A stretch of DNA of 64,000 bases, taken from positions 5,022,001 through 5,086,000 of the forward strand of contig CM007990.1 in the NCBI GenBank assembly GCA_002189035.1, read 5' to 3'. The stretch is from Utricularia gibba (Eukaryota > Streptophyta > Magnoliopsida > Lamiales > Lentibulariaceae). Positions 22,553 through 34,597 of the stretch are shown piece by piece. Each line of letters begins with the position of its first letter. The stretch's first letter is position 1. The position numbers were made by a program, and so were the translations under genes. The notes beneath the pieces were generated by a model. That model saw only the letters and a program-made list of their open reading frames with translations, did no database searches and was not told the DNA's origin.

Positions 22553-23544
22553 CACACGTCTTAAATCTCGAACTCTGCTTCCCCCTCCTAAGTGTGTTTG
22601 CTTCCTGTTGTGTGCCTTTTTCTTCCCAATTCCATTAGGGTTTTCAGAATCATCTCCAATTTCATTGCGGTTTTGGTCTACATGATTGCATCTGTTCTCA
22701 GCACAGTAAAAATCTCAACTTCAACAACGAACAAGAGGTACAGTAAAAAAATGTGAATCATGTAGCACAGACAGATGAATAATTGTGCATCAGTTTTGAA
22801 ATAAAGATTCAGAAGAGGAGGAGCCCACAAAGTTTTAACTTTATTTTCTTGTTTTTTTTAATCCAAATGTTAAAAAAATGTGTCCTTTTTTCAGCAAGAT
22901 TAATCCTTTTCATCAGGTGTTATCACTGAGAGCATAAACTCTGGAGCCCAAAAATTTTTCCCAGATCTGATGAAAAATTTACTCGGTCCTTTCCATACAA
23001 GGTGGCAGCAGGTGTACCATCAGAGCGGCGGGCCCCGCGGGCGGATCGATCTGGGCCGTCCATTCATTGTTGTTGTCGTTTTTGTTATATAAAAGATATC
23101 ATCTTCAGACAAACATGCACAGTGCCTCCTGCTACCCCTCTGTGTTTCGAGCTATTTTTCTATGATTTTAACTGTGCGGATGTCGTGGGAGGATGCCCCC
23201 TCTTCCAATACCTTCAATCTCCTTGTTTTATATCGAATAACACATGTTAATTATATGTTTAATGAGAAATGGTATCAAATACCATAGATTAAACATTCTA
23301 TATCATGGATCCATATGCTAGTTTCGTCTTTGCATCGACTAGTCATGGACCATGAACATTATCATTAGTCAGAATTATAATTTTAGTAATATGTATACAT
23401 GGCAACTTTTTGTTAGGTAATGTCATTTGAGTCTACTCAATAGTATTAAAATGTGTGAATTTATTTATTATTTTATTATTGGTATTTATCTAATAATGTT
23501 AATAATATTTATGAAAAATCAAACCATGTGGTGGGTTTGGGTTA
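22553..23544. other. TCP 3' region and intergenic DNA
   Basis: Includes the probable TCP 3' UTR (an AATAAA-like site near 22800) and AT-rich DNA at 23250-23520. No coding evidence. Confidence 0.5.
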
Positions 23545-23615
23545 TGGGCCGGCCCGTAGCCACAAGCCCATGAGGATGTTTATTGTTCTGAAGATCTGGT
23601 ACACGTGTGAGCCCA
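23545..23615 (+). promoter_or_regulatory. site II cluster and G-box upstream of CYP23
   Basis: TGGGCC at 23545, AGCCCA at 23565 and AGCCCA at 23610 lie 75-145 bp before the CYP23 ATG, with a CACGTG G-box at 23602-23607. This fits a TATA-less housekeeping promoter with possible bZIP/bHLH input. Assignment is by position only. Confidence 0.45.
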
Positions 23616-23688
23616 TTAAGGATGTGAAGCGAAAAAAAGTCAATTCGTGAAGTGAGGTGGCATCTGGATCGGCATTTCGTTGACGAAT

Positions 23689-25576
23689 ATGGAGAATGCG
23701 AGAACCTTGATCGTTTGCGTGTGCCTCCTCTGTGGTGCTATCTGTGGATCATATGCTGCGGTTGCTGAATTGGGTCTTCTAGAGTAGTCTTTCAGGTATT
23801 CTTGCTTGGTGTTTTTCGGTGACTCGCTGCTTTTCTTTTCCTCAGTGGTATCATAGAATCGGCATCATCAGAGAGAAACTGATGTGGAGATTGCCACTCG
23901 ATCATTTTTTAGATTTAGTGATGGAGTTGCGATTCATAGTGCCAGAGATTGATATTTAGTTATTTCCTAGATCGCACATGATTTTGAGAGTCATCACTAA
24001 GATATTTATGAAAATATACTGCACATGGTCTTCATTTTTGGGTTTTTGATCATTTGATGCTTGGGAAATTGCAGACAAACTATGGGGATGTCGAATTTGG
24101 TTTCTATCCCAGCGTAGCACCGAAGACTGTTGACCACATTTTTAAGCTTGTTAGATTGGGCTGTTATAATACCAACCATTTTTTCCGGGTATTGGATTAT
24201 GGAAGAAGATACATTATTTTTTAATTGTTTACTGTGAAGTACTGAAGAAGGAAAAAAAAATGAGAGGTCAAAACCAAAACGTCCTCAGGTAGATAAGGGA
24301 TTTGTTGCTCAAGTTGCTGATGTTGTGGGTGGAAGAAGTGCACCTCTGAACGAGGTTCAGAGATTGGAAGCTGAGAAAACCGTCGTTGGTGAGTTCAGTG
24401 ATGTCAAGCATGTCAAAGGCATTCTATCAATGGGAAGGTAATTGCCTTATTATCTTCGCTTGGGATATGTGGATTATATCCTTTTTTTTTAAGCATCATC
24501 TTCGTTTATGTGGTGGGTACTGTTAATGATTTTCCTGGTTTATTTTCCATTCTTTTTATTCCTGTTGAGCTCAAGCACGCTACTATTTCATTACAGATAC
24601 TCTGACCCCAACAGTGCATCATCGTCATTCTCGATTTTGCTTGGAGATGCCCCTCATCTTGATGGCCAGGTTCACGGCCTAAGTTTTCTATAGCTATTGT
24701 CTTTATTCTAAGCATGATCCCGAGCAAAACCATTCTATAACCATCTATGATGTTTCTGATTTAGTATGCAGTCTTTGGCAAGGTCACTAAAGGTGAGGAA
24801 ACATTGAGAAAACTGGAAGAAGTTCCCACACGGAGAGAAGGAATTTTTGTAATGGTACAGAGCATTATATTTTTCATGTTCCCTTATATGTTTATATATA
24901 TCTTTTTGAAGCATACCAAATCGTCTTTTTGATTGCAACATTGGCTTAAGCCACTTTCTGAACTGCTCTTTAATTGATTCTTTATAGTCATAATTGCTCC
25001 TTGTTGATGTTCTGTTTAAAATGTATTGATGCTCTTGTTGAAATTGCATTTTCCACGTTCAGCCGACAGAGCGGATCAATATATTGTCCTCATACTATTA
25101 TGGTAAGGTTTGATCTTCTTGCTCTTATATATAAAAGCGCACTAGGCAGTTTGTAGCTGCTGTTCCGCTGTGTGCTCAATGCCAAAAAAATATAACATAC
25201 AATCCGAATCACATGCTCTTATATTTTTATTATTCCCCTGAAGCGCATTATTTATCCTTTAGATATTGCGAGTGACAATTGTGAGGAAGATAGGTTGGTT
25301 CTGAAGAGAAGGCTGGCCGCAGCTGCTGTTGAAATCGAAGAGCAGGTAATGCTCTTATGTAACGACTGTCACACATAGGACCTTTAATTTGAAGATTTTA
25401 GGAAAGCAATTATTATGTGGAATCATGTTCATTATTTTGTAAAAGTTGGGGAAAAGAGAGTTTTTTCTGCAACTTGAGAAAGATGTTGTGTTAATAATAA
25501 AATAACCCAACGTGCTCTTATTTCCTAACGTCTACATTTTGTCTTGACTCTGCAGAGAATGAAATGTTTTGTGTGA
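23689..25576 (+). CDS. CYP23: ER-lumen cyclophilin-like protein CYP23 with a 1-base frameshift
   Basis: Divergent cyclophilin of the secretory pathway. Eight exons: 23689-23795, 24075-24188, 24289-24437, 24597-24669, 24765-24854, 25063-25102, 25263-25345, 25556-25576. They give 225 residues if one base missing in exon 1 is counted (Arabidopsis CYP23, At1g26940, is about 226). A signal peptide opens the protein (MENARTLIVCVCLLCGAICG). The frame breaks in the GGG at 23772-23774: the literal frame stops at TAG a few codons later, while the other frame reads SSRVVFQ into the donor. Next come TNYGDVEFGFYPSVAPKTVD, NTNHFFRVDKGFVAQ, GILSMGRYSDPNSASSSF, HLDGQYAVFGKVTKG, and the C-terminal RRLAAAAVEIEEQRMKCFV. 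Compared with CypA the usual FHR, QFFI and Trp positions are altered, so prolyl isomerase activity is doubtful, as for the family. Confidence 0.87.
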
Positions 25577-28573
25577 AAGTAACCCAAGTCACCACTTACT
25601 TGATGATGAGCCGGTTTCCACCTCCCTGAAGCCATCCCCTTACAGTCAAATTGGAGTAACCCATCCAGCTGCCAAAGCACAGTGTAACTTCCTTTTTTTA
25701 TTTTACAACTCGCCCCACTTCCTCGGTTCTCCACCATTTCACTTCTCGAAATCTTTGTTATGGACGCAATGACTGACGGATGTAACCCTTCAGCAGGAGT
25801 CAAGCTATTATAGATTTTGTAATCCAACCAATACTGTAGCTTTTCCCTTCCGTTGCTGTCAAAGTATGGACAAAATATTCTATGAATTTCTTTAGGAATT
25901 CTATTTTGTCTTTACTATGCTTCCATCAACGTGAATTTGCAATCAAGCAGCGGGAATTCCCTCTGGGAAACATCAGTTAAGTTGCTGGTAATTCTGACTG
26001 AGATAACCTGGCATACCATGTCCAGAACCATGGAGAATTTTGCATGTTAATTCTCTTGACAGTTGAGAAACTTAAGAACTAAGCCCATTCTGATCACTAA
26101 CTTTCTTTCAATTTAGGTGCATGGAATTGATAAAACATTGAACTTGTTCTTTCGCATTCGTTTTGTCAATGTTTACTATACATGAAATGTAACTACAGTA
26201 GGCGAAAAATACCGTACTATTGAAATACTTTGACAAGAATGCAAGAAAACAAGGATGGAACGGGGAATCTAGGCAATTATGTTGAAGAGTCCAAAGATCA
26301 GAAAAAAAAAAATTATTGGCAATGTAATCAACTTCTTGATGTGACTAATCTCTAAGCAGGTACTGTACATCAGCTTTGAAGGATATCTAAATTGTATGAG
26401 ATGCCCATTTCTTGATGGTAAAAGTATAATGTCCAACTTGATTTGCAATATGCAGTGTTTTGCTGATGGTAGGACCAACCATAGGCCCTATTGCATCCTT
26501 TGGAGCGGTCGCAGATTGCTATAATGCCATCACACACAGGGTGCCTGTCTCAGACTCTTACCTCTTCATTATTGATCTACTTGTTTGATGCTTTTCTTCT
26601 TCAGGATAAGAGTCCTTTGATGTTTTTGGATGTAGCGACAGTTGCAGAAAGATAAGCGAGCTATCTTCATGGCTGCTAAAAGGATAAGGGCATCACACTT
26701 GGCAAGGGGATGAATGAATGAATGAAATGAAATTACCATCCTGTCCTGCCCATATGACATGGCTCCTATCTGAGTATGTGTGCTAATCCTGGCCTATGGT
26801 AATCTTAAAGACCAGACTCAAACCTGGAAACACTTTCACGTGATTGAAGGGTGATGTCGCCCACCCCTTGGCATCGTGCCATGTTTATTTCTTCCTGTGT
26901 CTGTTTGCATTTCTACCGGTTAGGTGGAGAGCAGGCAGATCCACGTTCTAACATATTTTCATGTACGCAGAGCTGCAATCTCAGCCGAGACATTCATTCA
27001 ACAGGAAGTGAACATGCAGTCTTGGACAAACTCTTCCCCACAGGTGATTTATTTGTCTCATTCTTACGGTTGTGAAGGAACAAGATCAATGAGAGTTTTT
27101 ACAGTTGGTTCAGCCACTCAGATTTCCCAGCCTTCTGCTCCTGCGGCTGCTGATGCATCTGCATGCATCCCACCTCCCTTTTAGTCTTAGCAGTGGCGTT
27201 TCGTCCTTGGAAATGGAGTATCAGATCTCCCACGCAGGTCCTTTTCCTTATACAGTTACCTGGTCCATTGAATCACATGCTTCATGTCTGGGGGTGTCGA
27301 GGGGAACGTTTAATAATCAGGTTGGGTACCTTTGAGAGATGGACACCAGACATGATTTTAAGTTCTACCCTCTTGAAAACCCATGTCCTTACTTCCAACA
27401 CATTCCACTGATTTTTATGTCATATTTCATTTGTTAGTACTCCCTTGTAGTAAGGTTATGTTTAGTCAAATCCCACATCCCCACATCGATTACATAAGAT
27501 TTGAAGAAATTAAGTAGAATGACTACACGATATAATAATGTAAAATTATAAAGATTAACTAGCTGTGACATTCCAACAGAGCTATTTTTATTCAAGCTCC
27601 TCAGTGAATTGCCTTCAACGGCCTGGATTTGGCGCCTCTGCGGCCAGGATCTCTTGGGGCCTTTCCACGGCATTTTAGCTTCTTTCTTATTAAAAAATGA
27701 TCAACCTTGTGGACATTTGACAGCATCTGCTCACAAAAAGCAACCGAGTTTGCGTAGCCCAGATGCCATCTGGTGGTGTGTTATTGCAATTTTTGAAACA
27801 ATTCGACATGCCCATTGCAACTTGTTTAAAAGTTTCCGGGTTGATTCGATCAAAACGTTTCGAAATGAGCATCAAATGCCAAGATCAAACCCGTGTGATG
27901 TGTGGAATGTGTTCAGGATTCCAAATCGGACATGTATGCTCGCCACGAACTATGTCTGAACCCAAGAGCGAGACAGGAAGCGACTGTGTGGGTGTTTTCT
28001 TTTTTGTTTTTTGTTTTTTTGGGGGAGAATTAATAGCATAACATGGGCTTGTATTCCCAGACTGTGACATGTCGAGGCCCCGCAAAGTATGCCGATCATC
28101 GAAGAAATTTTGACCCGCCGCCCCACCTCGCGAACCCAGAGCCAGAGAGCCCTTTGTCTTTTTAACTATTCAGTGCATGAACTTACAGTGTTTTTTCAAC
28201 TGTTCATCTGATTCACGGTTACTGTATCTTTCCCAATTGTTGTTGCCTCACAGCATCACTCAACCGGAGCCGGGTCTGTGTCGTGTTCAATGATGTTTCT
28301 GCTGTTGTGCACGACCATTTTCCACCCCCACTTTCAGCTTCTTTTTTGGAAGAGAGAGGGCGTTAAATCTGGAATTTACTGGAAGTCGAACACACAGACA
28401 CCAAAATCACATCATAAAAGAAGAACAGACGTCAACGTGTCTGCTTTTGTGTGCATTTCTGGGGGAAATGAAGACATGCTTACGTCCATTGTATTGTGAT
28501 TGTGTAAGCTGAATAAACAAATACATAATAATGCTGTGAAAAGTTGGGGGGTTTGTTGTTGAAATCCTCTCAG
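25577..28573. other. 3 kb intergenic region between CYP23 and the PRE-like gene
   Basis: No gene is supported. It contains an AATG-type short repeat at 26712-26735, a CT-rich T run at 27998-28020, and several short open frames without family features. The right half is presumably the promoter of the PRE-like gene. Confidence 0.5.
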
Positions 28574-28581
28574 TATAAAAG
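28574..28581 (+). promoter_or_regulatory. TATA box of the PRE-like gene
   Basis: TATAAAAG lies 107 bp upstream of the ATG at 28681. It matches the plant TATA consensus and would give a leader of about 75 nt. Confidence 0.65.
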
Positions 28582-28680
28582 AAGGCATGCAGCCCTCTCT
28601 AGTATACACAAAGGGGGTGTTCTGTGTCAGCCCACATACTTCTTCTCTTGTCTGTACCAACCCTCATCTTCTGTTCCACC

Positions 28681-29325
28681 ATGTCTTCCCGGAGAAACCC
28701 TCGATCCCGACAGCCGGCCGCGCCCCGGATATCCGACGAGGAGATCCTCAATCTTGTCACCAGGTTGCAGTGCATAGTCCCGGAGACCCACCGTCGCCGG
28801 ACCTCAGACAAGGTACAGACTTACAGTCAAGCATGCTTTTCTTTATTTAGTACAAGGTCCCCGCCATGTAGAAGATTATCACTTAGGGTTAAAACTCCGG
28901 CAAGCTTAAACGTGAAAGACCATCTCCCAATCGTTGTCTCTCTGTGGGACTCCTTGCTTCCCTACCCACTGACAACAACTCTTTACTCTTGAATGTTAAT
29001 CTGGTTGTCGGAGGAGACTTCACTTACGTTCTCTGCATTTACTCACACGCCGGACAAGACGAAACCAAACCATATGCCTTGTTTTTTTGTTTCAAGGAGG
29101 GATGATTGCATTACATCCCATCCCAGATTGAATACTTCCAGTAACTTTGTTGAGCTGATTTCGCAGGTTTCAGCTGCGAAGGTGCTGCAGGAAACCTGCG
29201 ACTACATCAAGAAGCTGGTCCGGGAGGTGGGAGATCTGAGCGAACAGTTATCGCAGCTCTTGGCGACGACCGACGGCAACAGTAATGAAGCGGCGGTGAT
29301 CAGGAGCTTGCTGTCCAGAGACTAG
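28681..29325 (+). CDS. PRE/KIDARI-type atypical bHLH (HLH without basic region)
   Basis: Two exons, 28681-28812 and 29167-29325, 96 residues. PRE proteins (PRE1-6; PRE6 is KIDARI) lack a DNA-binding basic region and sequester inhibitory HLH factors such as HFR1, PAR1 and IBH1. They thereby promote cell elongation downstream of gibberellin, brassinosteroid and light. Family sequence is clear: [27 protein letters not shown], then exon 2 [33 protein letters not shown] and the end [11 protein letters not shown]. The intron after Asp-Lys in the loop is at the family position. It follows CYP23 in the same orientation, as KIDARI (At1g26945) follows At1g26940 in Arabidopsis (remembered), which favours PRE6/KIDARI. 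Confidence 0.92.
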
Positions 29326-32149
29326 ATCCGATCCTACTCCCCCTGCTTACTGCTACTACTACTAGCGCCATCCCCATTATTATGCATGCTCCTAGGGTTT
29401 CTTTCCTACATGATGTATTTTACTAATGCAAGGGGCTTACTTTGCTCCTCTATGCCTAGTTACATCATGAGATGCAAAATCTTGGATCACTATATTACAT
29501 CAAGTAATTCAATATTGGAAAATTTGATGATGAATCACTAATATTCGATTATATCTAATTTTTTTAATATAATACATGTTTATTTATTATGTATTTCAAT
29601 TTCACATCCACGTGGTGTGCATTGGACACACATGATACAAAAGAAAATATATTGGGTGTTAAAGTTTGAAATTTGGATTTTTTTTTGGGAGCAATATGGA
29701 CACATAAATAAATAAAATGTTGAGTGTTTAATTCATTCTAAATGTATACATGTAATAAATTAATAAATATATATTTATTAGGCTGTCCCTACCCTCACAT
29801 ATCATTGATTTAATAGAAAATCAATGTCTTGAAACCCTAGGATCTGATTCAATCAGAATCACTCATTTTTTTAGATTGGATGCGAATTCATATTTCATAA
29901 TATATGGTTCATTTTTAAGTGGAATTGAAAACTTTTTTTTTTTGTTTTCTGCATTTTTTTAATATTTTTATGATATTATTTTCATTTTTTTTTATTCTGA
30001 AAAATCTGAATTAAATGGATTGAATTCATTTTTAAAACATTAAGAAAAAGAAAAATAAATAACCGAATTGGTTGATTCAACGGCTTACCGGACGGTGGGT
30101 CCCGTTTTATTTATATAATTGCAGTAGGCCCAGATGTTTTGAGCCTTCCGGGCTGAATCCAATACTGTGAGAGGCTCGGCCCAGTTCGTTGTCAAGACAA
30201 CCAAAAATTTTCCAGAAAACCGGAGATCTCTGAAACACTGGAACAGTAGATGCATTGGATTCTCCGGGGATGCGCTTTTGCAAAAGCGTGCTTTTCAGAA
30301 CACACATACACACACTCTCCCTGAAAGTCATCTTTCGAAGTTCCCGACCTTGTTACACTTTGAGCATAAAAAGAACGCCTTTAAGGGGGAGGGAGAGGGG
30401 GAGGGGGATTTGCCTTCTGGTTCTCATTTTATGAGTTGAGGAATGGTGCAAAGTATCATTTTCTGAGGAGGTTTGACTCTTTTTCCAATGTGAGACATAT
30501 AACATAACAACAGAGAAAAGGAAGAAGAATAGGAATAAGTAAAGGGAAAACGAATATGTGTTTGCGTTGGATGATGAGGGTGAAGGTGGGGTGGTCTGAG
30601 CGACGCTTTACAGTAAGCAGCATCAACACTCTTTTTTGTTTTTAAACTTTTTTTGCAGATGAGGGCTTGGCTCTTCAGGGAGTAATCATTCAAACTGCAG
30701 AGCATCTCTTCTTTATCTTTTGTCAGCTCTTCCTGTTCTCATCACTCCAAGGCACCCCAGGCCAATGGCTCCCGGTTACACCAACACACAGCTATGTGGC
30801 GCCGTCGCCGGCACCAGTCCCTTGAAGCAACGTTTGACTGCGAGGAAGAAGGATCCAAAGACATAGAAATTAAGATTTTTTTTTTTTTTGGAAGACATAT
30901 CCAGAGACACACACTAATAACGAGTTAACTTGATTTAATTTACTGGTTTATATGCCACACGCTATCGATTGATCCATGCTTTATGGAAAATTGTGCAGCG
31001 GCTTTGGGGGTTGTCCCGACAAAGCGTCGATGTCTATTGGAGATGGTTACGTTGCAGGAAAAACCTGAAAATCTATGTTAGTTGTCTATGCGAATGAGAA
31101 GTAAACAAGGATCTGGTAGAAGATCAATTCCAGTGGGTGTAAGAAAAATTACAGCTTTTAATGGTTGTAATGGTGTGATGTTGGTCGACAAGGGGTGAAA
31201 AAACAGACAGCCCCTGCTGATGGACATGAAGTGTAGGGTAAGAAGCTGTCTAGAAATTTGAAAAAAGGAAGGAAGGAGGGAAAGGAAACAGGTTTAGGTG
31301 AGTCACGATTGGACGTTCTGGAGCATTGAAGTGAAGCCAGCGAAGAAGACAAGAGAGCGGAGGGGAGAATGTGGGGTTAAGTCTATCGTGCCTGTTTACA
31401 TTAATTGCTTACACCTTCATGGGTTTCAGCGTCATCTCATCATTTGTCTTTATTCCTTCGCAATGTGGATGCAAGTTTTGAACTTGGCGCTCGAATCCGT
31501 TGGATTCAATGTTTCTTTTGAAATATATAGAAAAACCCCACATTCATTTTTCTGTGTTTTTGATGCGGGAGATAGAGAGAGAGAGAGAGGGAGGGGGGGA
31601 AAGGAAAGGGTTCAACTTTTGTACAGCAAGAAAGCAATCCTCCTCTTCTGAATCTCATTAAAAAACACAATCCCATGTTTGCTCATGTGGTGATTCTTCT
31701 TTCTAGATATTCATGCTTCAACTGCAGGCTCCATATTCGCCTTTTTTCCCTAATCTCGAGGACATTGGGAATGAACGGATTTGGAGTTCACACATTTAAG
31801 GTAAGTGCCTCCTTTGGAAATGTCTGTTACTATGTTGTTGTATGTTAAATTGAAAATGCTGCTTATGGGATTTGATTTAACTCTATCTTGCCTTTGTCCC
31901 AGAAGGTGAAAGGTGGAGAAAAGGTGGAATCCTAGGCGAAGAGATGGTTAAAAGACCAACATATTGATGCTTGTTTGATTCCGAATTTTGTGAACTTGGG
32001 TAGTGTTCAGGGAGTCAAGGATCAAAAGACCTGATCTTTCTCTTGAGTCTTGTGTTCTTTCTTCTTCTTTTAAATAAAGCACTCGCTCTCAAAAAGGGAG
32101 ACTTTTCTCTTCATTGAGCATGCAAGGTGGAGTTTGACAAGAGAGGGAT
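29326..32149. other. intergenic region and FLP leader
   Basis: 2.8 kb. AT-rich with poly-T runs at 29460-30060, a GA/GGGA-rich stretch at about 30388-30412, a T run at 30879-30890 and a GA microsatellite at 31575-31589. A good donor GTAAGT at 31801 and an acceptor at 31901-31902 suggest a 102-nt leader intron for FLP. Site II motifs (AGGCCCA near 30127, GGCCCA near 30178) are isolated. No protein gene is supported. Confidence 0.5.
31575..31589 (+). repeat. (GA)n microsatellite upstream of FLP
   Basis: Seven to eight GA units followed by a G-rich stretch, about 560 bp upstream of the FLP ATG and close to the presumed transcription start. GA repeats are bound by BBR/BPC proteins in plants; function here is only a possibility. 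Confidence 0.6.
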
Positions 32150-34597
32150 ATGAAGAAGAAGGAGATTCTTAGTTCTGATGCTTCTGGTAGTGAACTGCCA
32201 GAGCAGAAAAAAAGGCAAAGACATATTGTGTCCTGGTCGTCAGAGGTGTATACAAGCTTTGATTTTGATTGCTGGTTGACATCTTTTTCCTGATAAATTT
32301 ACTAAAAACACTGCCTTTGTTTTCGAATCAGGAGGACGAAATCCTGAGGGAGCAAATCAGGCTACATGGGACTGAAAAGTGAAGATTCTTGACTCTCTTG
32401 TTTAGTCTCTTTGATGTGGTAATGAGATTATCCATCATGTTTGATCAATTTTTTTGACAGCTGGGTCATTATTGCATCCAAGTTTAAGGATAAATCAACC
32501 AGACAATGCCGAAGAAGGTAGGTGAAAATCAAATGCTTCAATCTTTTCTCTGTTTCCATGGCGGTTTTCTCACTTGTCTTGTGTCCCTTTACTGTCTCAA
32601 ACTAGATGGTTCACTTATTTGAATTCTGATTTCAAGAGAGGAGGGTGGTCACCAGAGGAAGACATGTTGCTATGTGAGGTTAAAACAGCTATCTTTGCCA
32701 CAATATTTGTTCTTGGTGATCGAGAACCAGTTAGGAGCTGGTCATTTTCACGATCACAATTATTTTTCTCTTGCTTGATTTGCTTTTAGTTACTAAAACC
32801 TGGTGTGTATACAACAATATGATAAGGGTCTGATGATATCAACGCATTTCAGGCTCAGAAGATATTCGGAAACAGGTGGACTGAAATTGCTAAGGTTGTC
32901 TCAGGGAGGTAATCTGAAAGTAACAAAGCATATATATATATATGGTCTTCATTCTGTGTATGTTGGGAAGAGGCAATTTTAATTTCAAACGTTATATTTC
33001 TCAGAACTGATAATGCTGTGAAGAATCGGTTCACTACTCTGTGCAAGAGGAGGGAAAAGCATGAAGAGGCAGAAAGAAGAAGCAGTGGATCTGCTTTGGC
33101 CAATGCAAACAACCAAATTGTTTTCCCAAGTGGGATTAGTGCAGATGGAGGATCTGAGACTACTCCATCTCTGAAAAGGAAGAGGTTTGCTGAAGTGGCA
33201 ACTTCTGTTCTACTGAGATACTTTTTCTTCAATTGAATATGACCCTTGTTTTGTTGCTTATGTAGGATGCATATCTCGGATACGAGTGTAAACCGAGTAG
33301 GAGAAGCATCTGGTGAAAATGTTGCTGCCAAAGATCTGCATACGCTAGTTTCTGAAAGTGCCTGTAGAAATATCACCAGACTGCCTACTCAGCAACAGTT
33401 GGAGGAGAAATCACTTGATACAGGTAAGTGCTGGAGACCTCCTGCATTGAGGGAGGAAGCCATAGCTTTGTTATTTTTGTTGTTGTAATATGATTCATTT
33501 TCACTCATGCAGCAGAAAACAAGGGTGCTCACTTAGCATTTTTGTCAAAGGATGATCCGAAGTTACTTGCCTTGATGCAGCAAGCGGAATTACTCAGTTC
33601 ACTTGCTATCAAGGTTAATTCAGAACAGACAGATGAAAGCCTTGAAGATGCATGGACGGTTAGTCGGAAGTATAGTTTTCTGAAAACAGAGCTGTGTTTG
33701 TGTGAATGAACCTGATTCTTTGACACAGTAGACACATATAACCGAAAGACTTCAATGAAATTGAAGAAACAGACAATGCACTGTGTTTTTATTCTTGGCT
33801 ACTTCCTGTGCAGGCTCTTGAAGATTTCCTGAAGCAGACCAAGATGAGTCATCGACCAGCATCCAGAAATCCAGATGATGATTGTCAACTTGACAACTGT
33901 AATGAGGCTGTGGAGAATGAGGGGAGCACACGAGATCATTATGAATCTTCAGTAGCTAGCTCTGAGTACAGCAGTGGATCAACCCTGCCTTCGAGTGATA
34001 AAACAGAAGTATGCCAAGGTGAAATCTGTCTGCCACAACATGAAAACAGCCAGGAATTCGAAGCACATCAATCAGTTAATAAGCATTCCGTGGCTGAGGT
34101 GAAATATAGGCGCCTCAAGCCAAGCAGGATCGAAGGTAAACATTCTACACTGATTCATGGTTGAGATGGTAAAAAAATAAAACAGTTGATGTTCCAAGCT
34201 CTGAATCCTTCTACTGTGATGCAGTGGGAAACATGTTAGCGTGTAGTGATGTAAAGTGTGATGATGGAACCATAGCATATGGCTGTCCTAACACAGAGTT
34301 TGATTCCCCTATTCATGTGAATCCATTATTCAGAGCTTTGGCTGCTGCCATCCCCAGTCCGAAGTTTTCAGAAAGCGTATGAGTCTCTCTTTTGGCTGTC
34401 CTCTTGGCAATTCACACCCACATGAGGTGCCGATGAATTCTTGATTTCTCGACTACTTGATTAAAATCATTCCTTGCTTCCTGCAGGAAAAGAACTTCTT
34501 GATGAAGACACTAGGAACAGAACCAACTTCGCCTCGCCCAATAATGAATCCTTCACAACCTCCAGCCTGCAAGAGGTCCCTCCTCCATTGCTTATGA
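32150..34597 (+). CDS. FLP: atypical R2R3-MYB FOUR LIPS / MYB88-like
   Basis: Nuclear factor that stops symmetric guard-mother-cell division by repressing cell-cycle genes; it also acts in roots. Eleven exons: 32150-32245, 32332-32378, 32461-32517, 32606-32678, 32853-32908, 33005-33184, 33266-33423, 33513-33658, 33814-34135, 34225-34376, 34487-34597; 465 residues, all phases consistent. R2 covers RQRHIVSWSSEEDEILREQI, NWVIIASKFKDKSTRQCRRR and WFTYLNSDFKRGGW. R3 covers SPEEDMLLCEAQKIFGNRW and TEIAKVVSGRTDNAVKNRF. R2 lacks the usual residues of typical plant MYBs, as in FLP/MYB88. Later conserved blocks are KLLALMQQAELLSSLA, SSEYSSGST, SPIHVNPLFRALAAAIPSPK and the terminal PSQPPACKRSLLHCL. The exon 8 acceptor is a CAGCAG tandem, so a one-codon splice variant is possible. 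Confidence 0.93.

Noticed and set aside
28997-29166. Coding frame 28993-29325 as a 110-residue protein
   Set aside because: Its first half is PRE intron sequence; only the part from 29167 is exon 2.
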